This document shows positions 25,426 through 33,821 of a DNA stretch of 46,981 nucleotides, piece after piece. The translations under genes and the position numbers were made by a program. Below the pieces are notes generated by a model. That model searched no databases and had not been told where the DNA came from. It saw only the letters and a program-made list of their open reading frames with translations. Each line of letters begins with the position of its first letter. The first letter of the stretch is position 1. Source of the DNA: Peribacillus frigoritolerans (GTDB lineage Bacteria > Bacillota > Bacilli > Bacillales > Bacillaceae); the NCBI RefSeq assembly GCF_004358755.1, contig NZ_SMZY01000010.1:1-46981 (forward strand), read 5' to 3'.

Positions 25426-26686
25426 AATCCCCCGAAAACCTTTCCCAGGAATTCTGATATTCATTAAGCAGCTGCGTGCGGTTCAGCTGTTTCCCGACAT
25501 AGAGCTGAGTGGCGGCGCCGAATTCTTCCCGGATTCCGACAGGGAAGTGAAACCAATTAGAAGGGACGGTGTTGCCATTTTTGTAATTGCGCAACGTTTC
25601 TTCTGCAAGCGGGCCCAGATTATTAGACTTGATATGATGGAAGGCAGGGATGAATTTGAATTCTTCCGTCATGTACCGTTTGCCCTGCTCGGAAGACACC
25701 ATCCAATTTAAAAACTTTTTTGCCTCTTTTTTCTTATCTGGACTGGACTGTTTGTTGATGGCCCAGTAGTTTGGAACACTGACCACAAGGGATTCTTTAA
25801 CGGGACGATCATTAATTGGTATTGGCATAAAGCCGATGTCCATGTTCGGCGCAGCTTGATCAATCATCGGCTGGATCCAGTTGCCCTGCTGAATGATGGC
25901 TGCTTTTTCAGAAGTAAAGAGATTGACTTCCATCGTGTAGTCAGTAGTCAAAGGATTATCGTTTCCGTATTTTAAGGTGAGATCGAGCAGGTTAAGCAAG
26001 TCCTCAAAGTTTTGGTTCGTGCTGATTTTTTCCGTTCCGTCATTCAGATTTTGGATAAACGCTTTTGTATTCTCCTGCTGGGCGAATGCGACATTCATCA
26101 GGTGATCGCCAAGCTTCCAGTCTTCATAGTAGCCTGTTGCAAATGGTGTGATGCCCGCCTTCTTCAGTTTTTCGGCAGCTGCTGTCAGCTCAGTAAGAGT
26201 GTCAGGCGGTTGCGCAATGCCGGCTTTTTCAAATAAGTCTTTATTATAAATAAATCCATATCCTTCAAGGTTAATCGGCATTCCGTACACCTTGCCGTTC
26301 AACGTGACCGGTGTCAGTGCTTCCGGATATGCCTGATCAATCCATGGCTCTTCTGACAGATCCTCAAGATAGTTCTGCCACAGCTTGGTATTTTCATAGC
26401 CGGTATTTGTGAAAATATCCGGTCCGGCGCCAGTCGCCATTTCCGCCTTCAGGTCTGACAGGTCATCCATCGCGCCTCCAACGGTATGCACGCGGATATT
26501 CACATGTGGATTTTCCTGTTCATATGCACGCGTCATTTCCTCAAATTGGGTGGATACCTCTACTTTTGGATTTCTTAGATCAAGCGTAATCTGAGGCTCT
26601 TTCTTTTCAGGTTTTTCAGGCTTTGCTTCGTTCTGACAGGCAGAAAGCAGCAGACTGGCCATTAGTAGAAAAATGATCTTTTTCAT
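25424..26686 (-). CDS. sugar-binding lipoprotein (ABC solute-binding family 1)
   Basis: A 420-residue extracellular binding protein. Lipobox LLLSAC places the lipid anchor at Cys17. The family pattern is ITLDLRNPKVEVSTQFEEMTRAYEQENPHVNIRV, TGAGPDIF, NGKVYGMPINLEGYGFIYNKDLFEKAG and a C-terminal AKKFLNWMVSSEQGKRYMTEE. The ribosome binding site AAAGGGAG is inside the regulator gene, and the start overlaps its stop (ATGA). No permease or ATPase genes accompany it, so it may pass ligand to the neighbouring sensor kinase or share permeases encoded elsewhere. The ligand is probably an oligosaccharide. Confidence 0.88.
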   Translation of the reverse strand: MKKIIFLLMASLLLSACQNEAKPEKPEKKEPQITLDLRNPKVEVSTQFEEMTRAYEQENPHVNIRVHTVGGAMDDLSDLKAEMATGAGPDIFTNTGYENTKLWQNYLEDLSEEPWIDQAYPEALTPVTLNGKVYGMPINLEGYGFIYNKDLFEKAGIAQPPDTLTELTAAAEKLKKAGITPFATGYYEDWKLGDHLMNVAFAQQENTKAFIQNLNDGTEKISTNQNFEDLLNLLDLTLKYGNDNPLTTDYTMEVNLFTSEKAAIIQQGNWIQPMIDQAAPNMDIGFMPIPINDRPVKESLVVSVPNYWAINKQSSPDKKKEAKKFLNWMVSSEQGKRYMTEEFKFIPAFHHIKSNNLGPLAEETLRNYKNGNTVPSNWFHFPVGIREEFGAATQLYVGKQLNRTQLLNEYQNSWERFSGD

Positions 26687-27828
26687 TTTGCTGCTCCCTT
26701 TCTGAATTCAAACGGCGTCATGCCGACGACTTTTTTAAACAGCTTAGAAAAATAGATTTCATCCTGATAGCCGAGCATGATCGCGATGGAATAGATGCTT
26801 TTTTCCGTTCCCCGCAGCCATGTTTTTGCTTGTTTGATCCTGAGATCGGTAATGTATTTGGAAAGGGTCATACCGGTTTCCTGCTTGAATTTACGTGAGA
26901 TATGCTCTCTGCTTAAAAAAAAGACGTTCGACAGCTTTTCCAGACTTAAATCCTCCATGTAATACGTTTCAACATAGGAAACGATATCCTCCATGCGCCG
27001 GGCGGCATCGATTTCATCCAGCCTGTGAATCGATCTGAAATCCTGCTCCTCAAGTTTTTTCTCCAATGCTTGAAAAGAGGGCCTGATTGCAGCCAGCGCC
27101 TCAATCGGTTCTCCGGTAACAAGTCTTACAGGAACAGTGATTTCCTGGCTGATCCATTCTTCTGCAGACAGCCACTGGCCGCGGATTGTGATGACAAGGC
27201 AAAGATTCAAATCTGTCTGAAGGGAAAATGCATTTCCTAATTTGCGTTCTGTCAGTTCATCTGCTAATTTTTCGACATAAGCATCTGGATTATGCATCTG
27301 ATAAAAGGAGAGGAGTGTCAGCTCATAGCCTTCCGATTGTGGAAGAAACTCGGTCAAGCTGTCTGCGTCGGAACGCTCTCCAAGACAGATTGCAGTGGCC
27401 AGCTGATTTCTTCTCAGTTTTTTCGCATCTTCAAGCACTTCTGCATGCTGGTAATCATCCTTCCAGGCCTGTACGGATTTTTCCAGGGTATTGTTGAACG
27501 CTTCATATTCTATCGGCTTCAGCAAATAGTCGAAGCTGCTGTGCTGGATGGCTTTGCGCATATAGGAGTAATCGTTGTATCCAGTGATGAAAATCACTTT
27601 TCCCGGATATGAAATCGAATCAAGCCACTCAATCAGTTCCATGCCGGTAATTCCGGGCATTTTGATATCTGTAAAAATCAGCTCGGGCTTTTCTTTCTCA
27701 ATCCATTTCTTCGCTTCCTTGCCGTTGCTTGCCTCAAGCAGCTTGGTAATTCCGTGCTGTTCCCACTGGCCTAAATGGCGGATGACATCCCGCACATTGA
27801 ATTCATCGTCGACAATCAGTGCTTTCAC
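26683..27828 (-). CDS. AraC-type response regulator (YesN-like)
   Basis: A two-domain regulator. The N-terminal receiver has VKALIVDDE, the phospho-acceptor region FTDIKMPG and the lysine segment DYLLKPI. The C-terminus has the double helix-turn-helix of AraC proteins (YYMEDLSLEKLSNVFFLSREHISRKFKQETG... YSIAIMLGYQDEIYFSKLFKK). I prefer GTG 27828 (381 residues) because GGAAAGGAG lies 9 nt upstream. ATG 27861 would overlap the kinase gene. It is paired with the sensor upstream and the binding protein downstream, and probably controls carbohydrate genes. Confidence 0.88.
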   Translation of the reverse strand: MKALIVDDEFNVRDVIRHLGQWEQHGITKLLEASNGKEAKKWIEKEKPELIFTDIKMPGITGMELIEWLDSISYPGKVIFITGYNDYSYMRKAIQHSSFDYLLKPIEYEAFNNTLEKSVQAWKDDYQHAEVLEDAKKLRRNQLATAICLGERSDADSLTEFLPQSEGYELTLLSFYQMHNPDAYVEKLADELTERKLGNAFSLQTDLNLCLVITIRGQWLSAEEWISQEITVPVRLVTGEPIEALAAIRPSFQALEKKLEEQDFRSIHRLDEIDAARRMEDIVSYVETYYMEDLSLEKLSNVFFLSREHISRKFKQETGMTLSKYITDLRIKQAKTWLRGTEKSIYSIAIMLGYQDEIYFSKLFKKVVGMTPFEFRKGAAK

Positions 27829-27847
27829 CGTGTTCAACTCCTTTCCT

Positions 27848-29608
27848 TCATTGAGAGACATCTATCGGGATTTTCATGCTTACTGAAAAACCTTTTCCGT
27901 TTTTTGAATCAACGTTAAATTCGGCAACAGGCCCATACCTCAGCAGCAATCTGTCGCGGATATTCTTCAGGCCAATATGTTCATGTGAATAAGTCCCTTC
28001 GTATGGCGGTGTGCAGATATTGTTCCTCAGGGCCTGCAGCTCATCAGGTGCAATGCCCGGGCCGTCATTCTCCACAAGAAAGTGCAGATGGTCCCCATTT
28101 TTCTTCCCAATAATGGATAGATGAGCGCTGCTGTAGCCATCCTCATATGTGTGTTTAAAGAAATTTTCAGCGAGCGGCTGCAGAATCATGCTTGGAATGG
28201 TCATGTCCATAATAGACTCATCGATATCGACTGAATAGCTGACCGTTTCACCGAATCGTTCGGATTGCAGAGACAGGTATGCTTTTGTGTAGTCGGCTTC
28301 ATCCCGTACCCGAACCCATTGATCCGCCTGCAGGGAGTAGCGCATCATTCTGGACAGCGAGGTAATCAAATGATACACCTTTGAAGCATTTGACCTTAAA
28401 GCAACTGCCCCAATTGATTGCAGGGCATTGAACAGGAAATGCGGGTTAATCTGTGATTTCAATGCTCTGAACTGGTTTTTCCTGTTTTCAATTTCAAGCT
28501 TATATTCCCGGTCAATGTGGGAATTGATCCGGTTCATCATATCTTTCATGTGAGATTCAAGATGGCCGATTTCATCATCTCTATCATCATCAAACGGCAC
28601 ATTCTGATTTCCGCCTTCAATGGAACGGACTTTGCTGCTCAGCTTAGAGATCGGGCGGGTAATTCGATTTGAGATAATGCCGATCATCAGGAGGCCCAGC
28701 AAACCTACGCCAAGTCCGACAAGGATATTCGTAAACGCGGTTTTTCTGACATCTTCATATAAGGCCTGACTGGAGGTGATTTTGATCAGCTTCCATCCGT
28801 TTAATGAGCCGGATAGCTCCTTGGAAAGCAGAATATTGTCATCCTTGCCGCTCCCATTTCCGTTCAGACGCGGCTTAGAAAGAGGTTTTCCAATCAGTTC
28901 ACGGTCATTTGAATACAGAACACGATCTTCAGAATCAATAAGCAGAACAGAAGATTCATCACCCTGCACAAGGTTATTGCAGATGCGCGCGTAGCCGCCC
29001 ATGTCAATGTCAATCGTGATGATCCCGAGAAATTTCCTGGAGAGAACATCTGTAATCTTGTGATGAAACGTCATCACCATCGTTTTGTCTGACTTTGGAA
29101 CAATCGCTGCGTTGTTGTAATTGACAAGCGGGCGGGGAGGCTCTATTAGATAATTCGAATCAGAAGCATACAGCTCTTTAATTGGACTCTGCTTAAGAAA
29201 TTCAGGCTGATATCTGCGTGTGCTGATCATCGCATTGTACAGCGTGAATGATTCTTTGTTTTTATTAATATAGAACCTAATTTGCCTGATTTCGTTTCTC
29301 ATCAGGTAAAAGGTTTCGAGACTCTTTTCCATCGTCTTGGGGCTGAAATAAATAGAGTCTTCAAAGCCGTTGTTAAAAATCCGGAAAAGATCAGGGTTCC
29401 GGTAAAGGATGTAAGGAAAATCGATCATGCCGTCAAAATACTGCTCCAGCTCATCCGCATTCTTCTGAAGCTGTTCCCGGCTGTTTTCAAGTTCATGCTG
29501 CTCCACACTGCTTTTTGTATAGGTGTAGATGAAAAAAACAGACAGGAAGTAGGGCAGAACAATGAAAATCAGCAGCATGATCAACAGGCGGCTTTGTATG
29601 CTTTTCAC
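27848..29608 (-). CDS. sensor histidine kinase (YesM-like, Cache-type sensor)
   Basis: A 586-residue membrane kinase. Transmembrane helix 1 is at about residues 8-26. A ~265-residue extracellular domain with PAS/Cache-like features follows, then helix 2, a HAMP linker (SNRITRPISKLSSKVRSIEGG), the His-kinase block INPHFLFNALQSIG (phospho-His) and a C-terminal ATPase domain (ILQPLAENFFKHTYEDG, NDGPGIAPDEL, GLKNIRDRL). I use GTG 29608 since AAAGGAG lies 8 nt upstream; GTG 29617 is too close to it. It forms a two-component pair with the AraC regulator. Confidence 0.9.
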   Translation of the reverse strand: MKSIQSRLLIMLLIFIVLPYFLSVFFIYTYTKSSVEQHELENSREQLQKNADELEQYFDGMIDFPYILYRNPDLFRIFNNGFEDSIYFSPKTMEKSLETFYLMRNEIRQIRFYINKNKESFTLYNAMISTRRYQPEFLKQSPIKELYASDSNYLIEPPRPLVNYNNAAIVPKSDKTMVMTFHHKITDVLSRKFLGIITIDIDMGGYARICNNLVQGDESSVLLIDSEDRVLYSNDRELIGKPLSKPRLNGNGSGKDDNILLSKELSGSLNGWKLIKITSSQALYEDVRKTAFTNILVGLGVGLLGLLMIGIISNRITRPISKLSSKVRSIEGGNQNVPFDDDRDDEIGHLESHMKDMMNRINSHIDREYKLEIENRKNQFRALKSQINPHFLFNALQSIGAVALRSNASKVYHLITSLSRMMRYSLQADQWVRVRDEADYTKAYLSLQSERFGETVSYSVDIDESIMDMTIPSMILQPLAENFFKHTYEDGYSSAHLSIIGKKNGDHLHFLVENDGPGIAPDELQALRNNICTPPYEGTYSHEHIGLKNIRDRLLLRYGPVAEFNVDSKNGKGFSVSMKIPIDVSQ

Positions 29609-29666
29609 AGGAGTCACTCCTTTCGCGGAAGGCTGAAATACGGCTTTCTCTCTTTAGCATCCTAAA

Positions 29667-29694
29667 ACTATATCAAACCCAAAATCCAAGTCAA
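29667..29694 (-). promoter_or_regulatory. sigma-A promoter of the sensor operon
   Basis: On the minus strand, -35 TTGACT (29694-29689), 16-bp spacer, -10 TATAGT (29672-29667). It lies about 60 bp before the kinase start. Confidence 0.65.
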
Positions 29695-29787
29695 TCGTGC
29701 ACAAGTAGGATTTGTAAAAGGCCAATTACCCTTATATTTTTCGCAGGGATGTCTCATATTATGTTCCCTTGACGAAATGATGGGCAA

Positions 29788-29816
29788 ACAAAAAAGCTGA
29801 AGAGATCTTCAGCTTT
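29788..29816 (-). terminator. terminator of the siderophore operon
   Basis: AAAGCTGAAGA and TCTTCAGCTTT form a stem, with a run of Ts on the minus strand. It lies 15 bp after the last permease stop. Confidence 0.85.
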
Positions 29817-29830
29817 AGAATCGATTTATC

Positions 29831-30838
29831 CTATTTTTTAAGCAGCAAATATATAAAATACGGAGCTCCTATCAGCGAAATCATGATTCCAGCAGGTATA
29901 CCCTCGGGTTCGATGATGTTCCGTCCTATCGTATCTGCTAAAAGCAGGAGGAAGGCACCAATCAGAATCGCTACAGGCAGGAAAAGCTGATTTCGGGGCC
30001 CGACTAAAGCTCTTGCAATGTGCGGAGCCATAAGTCCGACGAAGGCGATGCCTCCTGTGACAGAGACAGCAGCAGCTGCAAGCGCAACCGCAGTCATCAG
30101 CAGGATCACCCTTTCTTTTTCAACTGAGACACCTAAGCCAATAGGCACAGGTTCACTCATCCCAAGAAGATTCAGCCGATTCGCTTTGTACAGGGTAAAT
30201 GGGATAAGAATGGCAGCCCATGGAAGGATGGCCCAAATGAAAGGCCAATCCGCACCCCATATGTTCCCTGACAGCCATTTTGCAATAAAGTCCACTTTTT
30301 GGCGATCAGCAGATGAAATCAGGACAATCATCAGACCTGAGAGGGCCATAGAAAATCCCACACCAGTCAATACGAGTTTGACTGGCTGCATGCCCCCGGT
30401 GCGGCTGTACGAAAAAGCATAGATGAGAATAGCGGTCAGCAGGGCTCCCGCAAATGCAACTAGAGGCAGCATGTAAACGAATGAACCTGCGTCAATAGGA
30501 AAGAACAAAAAGAATACAGCGATAGCTGCTCCTGCGCCGGAGTTAATGCCGATAATGCCGGGATCAGCCAGATCATTTCTTGTGATGCCCTGCAAAATGG
30601 CACCTGATAGAGCAAGCGCCATTCCAGCGAGAATCGTGATGATGATCCGCGGAAGGCGAATGGAATAGAGAATAAATTCTTCTTTAAATGTACCTTGTCC
30701 GAGCAGAACGGGAATCAGCCTGTCATAAGAAAGAGAAGCGTAGCCAAGCCCCATTCCAGCAATAATGGTCGTTATAAGCAGGGTAAACAAGATCAAAATG
30801 GTGATTCGCTGTTTTTTGACTAAGGCAGAATGTATCAT
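29831..30838 (-). CDS. iron-siderophore ABC permease 2 (FecCD family)
   Basis: A 335-residue permease with about nine to ten membrane helices. Family landmarks are YSIRLPRIIITILAGMALALSGAILQGITRN (entry helix and loop), the coupling region VGLMAPHIARALVGPRN and DTIGRNIIEPEGIPAGI. It starts ATG 30838, overlapping the stop of permease 1 (ATGA), and is last in the operon. With permease 1 it forms the FhuB/G-like heterodimer. Confidence 0.93.
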   Translation of the reverse strand: MIHSALVKKQRITILILFTLLITTIIAGMGLGYASLSYDRLIPVLLGQGTFKEEFILYSIRLPRIIITILAGMALALSGAILQGITRNDLADPGIIGINSGAGAAIAVFFLFFPIDAGSFVYMLPLVAFAGALLTAILIYAFSYSRTGGMQPVKLVLTGVGFSMALSGLMIVLISSADRQKVDFIAKWLSGNIWGADWPFIWAILPWAAILIPFTLYKANRLNLLGMSEPVPIGLGVSVEKERVILLMTAVALAAAAVSVTGGIAFVGLMAPHIARALVGPRNQLFLPVAILIGAFLLLLADTIGRNIIEPEGIPAGIMISLIGAPYFIYLLLKK

Positions 30839-31833
30839 GTGAAATCTCGGCCTCCTTTGCGGACTATAAAGAGAAAGAATGGCAGACCGAGAATGGAGAC
30901 GATTGCCGCCACAGGTGTTTCATAAGGAGCATTGATGGTTCTGCCAAGCGTGTCAGCAATCAGCATAAACGTTGCTCCCGCGACAACGGACATTGGAATG
31001 ATATAACGGTAGTCCGTTCCCGCTATCGCCCGGACGATGTGCGGGATCATCAGTCCGACAAAAGCCAGATTGCCTGCAAGAGCAACGCCTGCGCCTGCAA
31101 GCAAAACGACGACAACAAAAAGAGTAGCCTTAATATAAACCGTTTTTTGTCCTAATCCTACAGCAACCTCTTCACTTAAACTTAGAATAGTAAGCTGTCT
31201 CGAAAGCATCAGGGAAATGACAATACCAGCCGCAATAAACGGAACAATGAACTGAAGCTGATTCCACGATGTGCCTGCCATGCCTCCTGAAGTCCACATT
31301 GAAACATCCTTTGAAAGCTTATGATAAATGCTGATTCCTTCGGCGACCGCAAATAGGAAAGCAGAGACGGCTGCACCAGCTAATACGATGCGCATTGGCG
31401 AAAATCCGCCTCTTTTCATCGAACCTATACCAAAAACCATAACGGCTCCAACTGCACAGCCAATGAAACAGGCAATCATAATGCCGAAATAATTCACTGA
31501 AGGGAAAAAAGCGAGTGTGACAGCAAGAGCTGCCGTACCGCCTGCTGTCAGCCCGATTAATCCAGGGTCAGCTAGCGGGTTCCTCGTCAGCCCCTGCATG
31601 ATGGCACCAGATACTGCAAGGGCAGCGCCGACTGAAATGGCCGCGAGCGCACGCGGCAGGCGGATTTCCTGAATCATGGTTGCCTTATCATTCAGATCTG
31701 AGCTCGTCATGGCAAGCAGGACATCTTTCAGAGTCGTATCTGCTGCACCGAAAATCATAGCCGCAGTAAAAGCAGCTATGAATACGAGAATGCAAGCGGT
31801 CATTTTTAGTGGGAACAACATGTTTTTTGTCAT
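30835..31833 (-). CDS. iron-siderophore ABC permease 1 (FecCD family)
   Basis: A 332-residue permease like its neighbour: IQEIRLPRALAAISVGAALAVSGAIMQGLTRNPLADPGLIG, then NLAFVGLMIPHIVRAIAGTDYR and the coupling loop DTLGRTINAPYETPVAAIV. It follows the binding-protein gene after a 72-bp gap that contains a hairpin. The ribosome binding site is weak. Confidence 0.93.
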   Translation of the reverse strand: MTKNMLFPLKMTACILVFIAAFTAAMIFGAADTTLKDVLLAMTSSDLNDKATMIQEIRLPRALAAISVGAALAVSGAIMQGLTRNPLADPGLIGLTAGGTAALAVTLAFFPSVNYFGIMIACFIGCAVGAVMVFGIGSMKRGGFSPMRIVLAGAAVSAFLFAVAEGISIYHKLSKDVSMWTSGGMAGTSWNQLQFIVPFIAAGIVISLMLSRQLTILSLSEEVAVGLGQKTVYIKATLFVVVVLLAGAGVALAGNLAFVGLMIPHIVRAIAGTDYRYIIPMSVVAGATFMLIADTLGRTINAPYETPVAAIVSILGLPFFLFIVRKGGRDFT

Positions 31834-31869
31834 CAGTCAATCATTCTCTTCTTTTAGGAATAAAGGAAA

Positions 31870-31895
31870 AGGAATTCTTACTAGTAAGAATCCCT
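31870..31895 (-). terminator. internal hairpin between binding protein and permease genes
   Basis: ATTCTTAC and GTAAGAAT (31874-31881, 31884-31891) pair and are followed by TTCCTTTTCC on the minus strand. It probably stabilises the upstream mRNA or terminates part of the transcripts, giving more binding protein than permease. Confidence 0.55.
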
Positions 31896-31905
31896 CTTTT
31901 TTGCA

Positions 31906-32823
31906 TTAGTTTTCTAAAAAGCTTTTCTTAAAGAATTCAAGCTGGTAGTCAAGTGAGATTGGATCGTTGAAGTAGAATTCTTTTGCATTCGCTTCGAATA
32001 CTTGATTGTTTTTAACGGCAGGAATATTTTTATATGTTTCAGTCTCTTGGAAGGAAGTATCTCCGTCTGTGTTTTTGCTGAAAATCATATAGTCGCCCGC
32101 AAATTCAGGAAGAACCTCTGCAGAGATGGCATAGAAACCTTCTTGTAAGGCCATTTCCGTTACTTTTTCAGGCATTTTCAATTTCATTTCCTGATAAAGT
32201 ATTTCTGTGCCGCGAGCCCAATTGTCGCCGAATACGTAGAGCTGTTTTTCGAAGTTTTCAATAACAGAAACCGTTGCATCTTCGCCGATTTTTGCTTTGA
32301 TGTCATTACCGGCAGTTTGCGCACGGTTTTTGAAGTCATCAATCCAGGCTTGAGCTTCTTTTTCTTTATTTAAAAGTTTGCCTATTTCAAGGTGCTGGGT
32401 TAAGTAATCATTTTTTCCATAAGTAAATGTAACCGTTGGAGCGATTTCTTTTAATTTATCAACGTTTTTGACGTTTGATAAGCCGATGATTAAGTCTGGA
32501 TTCAATTCAATGATTTTTTCCAGGTTATCATCTGTTACTTCTTCTACGCCTTTTAATTTGTCCTCAAAGCGCGGATTCATTTTTGACCATGAATCAACTC
32601 CGACAAGGTTTGTATCTAAGGCCATCGCATTTCCTGCGAAAGAGGAGAGGACTATGACGCGTTTTGGATCTGCAGGCACTTCAACAGGTCCTGCTTCTGA
32701 CTCGTAAGTGATGGTGCTTTTTTCTTCTTTCTTATCTGAGCCTTTATCTTTAGCTGCATCATTGCCGCAAGCGCTAAGCAAGACTAAGAGCAGCAGCAGG
32801 AATGGAATCATTAATTTCTTCAT
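31906..32823 (-). CDS. iron-siderophore-binding lipoprotein (FhuD-like)
   Basis: A 305-residue class III binding protein (long helix between two lobes), with lipobox LLSAC. The FhuD-like pattern includes EVPADPKRVIVLSSFAGNAMAL, DNLEKIIELNPDLIIGLS, IAPTVTFTYG and a C-terminal EFYFNDPISLDYQLEF. The likely ligand is ferric hydroxamate. I use ATG 32823; GTG 32835 (309 residues) starts within the ribosome binding site GGGTGA. Its start overlaps the ATPase gene by 50 bp. Confidence 0.9.
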   Translation of the reverse strand: MKKLMIPFLLLLLVLLSACGNDAAKDKGSDKKEEKSTITYESEAGPVEVPADPKRVIVLSSFAGNAMALDTNLVGVDSWSKMNPRFEDKLKGVEEVTDDNLEKIIELNPDLIIGLSNVKNVDKLKEIAPTVTFTYGKNDYLTQHLEIGKLLNKEKEAQAWIDDFKNRAQTAGNDIKAKIGEDATVSVIENFEKQLYVFGDNWARGTEILYQEMKLKMPEKVTEMALQEGFYAISAEVLPEFAGDYMIFSKNTDGDTSFQETETYKNIPAVKNNQVFEANAKEFYFNDPISLDYQLEFFKKSFLEN

Positions 32824-33619
32824 TTTCTTTTTCACCCTTTATTAAGTTATAGGTCATACACATTGGTTTATTAGTGCGCGGGTCATTTCCGATCACAGCA
32901 TCAATGTGAAAAACTTCTTTCAGCACATCACGGGAAATGACCTCTTCACATGATCCTGCTTTCACGATTTCGCCGTCTTTAAGAGCGATGATGTAGTCTG
33001 CAAAGCGGGCTGCCTGATTCAAATCGTGAAGAACCATGACAATGGTGCGTTCCTGCTCAGCATTTAACGTTTGCAGCAGTTCAAGCACTTCAAGCTGGTG
33101 AGCCATATCAAGATATGTAGTAGGCTCGTCAAGGAAGATAATGTCTGTTTCCTGCGCGAGGGCCATCGCAATCCATACACGCTGACGCTGGCCGCCAGAA
33201 AGTGAATCGACAGGACGGAATTTAAAGTCGGCAGTTCCAGTCACTTCAAGAGCCCATTCAACGACCTCATAATCCTTCTTCGTTAATCTGCCGAAGCCCT
33301 TTTGGTGAGGAAAACGCCCGTATGATACAAGCTCGCCTACTGTAAGGCCGGCGGCGCTTTCAGGTGTTTGAGGAAGGATCGCCATTTTCTTTGCCAGTTT
33401 TTTTGTTTGTTCTTTGGAAATCGATTTTCCGTCGAGAACGACGTCCCCTGACTGAAGAGAGATAATACGGGTAATCGCTTTCAACAAAGTGGATTTTCCG
33501 CAGCCATTTGGACCGATGATGGTTGTAATCTTTTTATCCGGAATACTCACGCTAAGATCTTTTACTATTAAACGTTCACCATAGCCAATGTTTACTGACT
33601 CGGTAAGTAGGCGAACCAT
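32774..33619 (-). CDS. iron-siderophore ABC transporter ATPase
   Basis: The cytoplasmic ATPase of the importer, 281 residues. Walker A GPNGCGKST (about 36-44), signature DSLSGGQRQRVWIAMALAQ, Walker B DIIFLDEPTTYLDMAHQ, with the switch His in VLHDLNQAA. It is first in the operon, behind the Fur-controlled promoter, and starts ATG 33619 with GGAGGG. The C-terminal ~17 codons overlap the binding-protein gene in another frame, an unusually long overlap. Confidence 0.93.
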   Translation of the reverse strand: MVRLLTESVNIGYGERLIVKDLSVSIPDKKITTIIGPNGCGKSTLLKAITRIISLQSGDVVLDGKSISKEQTKKLAKKMAILPQTPESAAGLTVGELVSYGRFPHQKGFGRLTKKDYEVVEWALEVTGTADFKFRPVDSLSGGQRQRVWIAMALAQETDIIFLDEPTTYLDMAHQLEVLELLQTLNAEQERTIVMVLHDLNQAARFADYIIALKDGEIVKAGSCEEVISRDVLKEVFHIDAVIGNDPRTNKPMCMTYNLIKGEKENEEINDSIPAAALSLA

Positions 33620-33658
33620 TTTTCTCCCTCCATTTGCTGATAAATTGGTAATATTTAC

Positions 33659-33673
33659 TGATAATGATTCTCA
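33659..33673. promoter_or_regulatory. Fur box, siderophore operon
   Basis: TGATAATGATTCTCA fits the 7-1-7 Fur consensus except for one base. It lies just downstream of the minus-strand promoter, so Fe-Fur would block the siderophore operon. Confidence 0.85.
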
Positions 33674-33688
33674 GTGTCGAATAAGAAA

Positions 33689-33717
33689 AGTCTATAATTC
33701 TTTCTGACTATTGTCAA
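33689..33717 (-). promoter_or_regulatory. sigma-A promoter of the siderophore operon
   Basis: On the minus strand, -35 TTGACA (33717-33712), 17-bp spacer, -10 TAGACT (33694-33689). Confidence 0.75.
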
Positions 33718-33729
33718 TAACAGTTTTAC

Positions 33730-33758
33730 TTGTCAATTTTAAGATAACAAGATATATT
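33730..33758 (+). promoter_or_regulatory. sigma-A promoter of the ferredoxin reductase gene
   Basis: -35 TTGTCA (33730-33735), 17-bp spacer, -10 TATATT (33753-33758), with a Fur box over the expected start site. Confidence 0.65.
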
Positions 33759-33762
33759 TAAT

Positions 33763-33777
33763 TGAGAATGATAATCA
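33763..33777. promoter_or_regulatory. Fur box, ferredoxin reductase
   Basis: TGAGAATGATAATCA matches the 7-1-7 consensus with one or two changes. It covers the start of the + strand transcript. Confidence 0.85.
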
Positions 33778-33821
33778 ATAATAATTAATACTATATAAAT
33801 AAAGAGTTTTGCAAAGAGGGA

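Noticed and set aside
25022-25711. Open frame across the 52-bp repeats on the + strand
   Set aside because: The unit is not a multiple of three, there is no ribosome binding site, and the frame runs into the antisense of the sugar-binding lipoprotein gene. It is open by chance of the repeat sequence.
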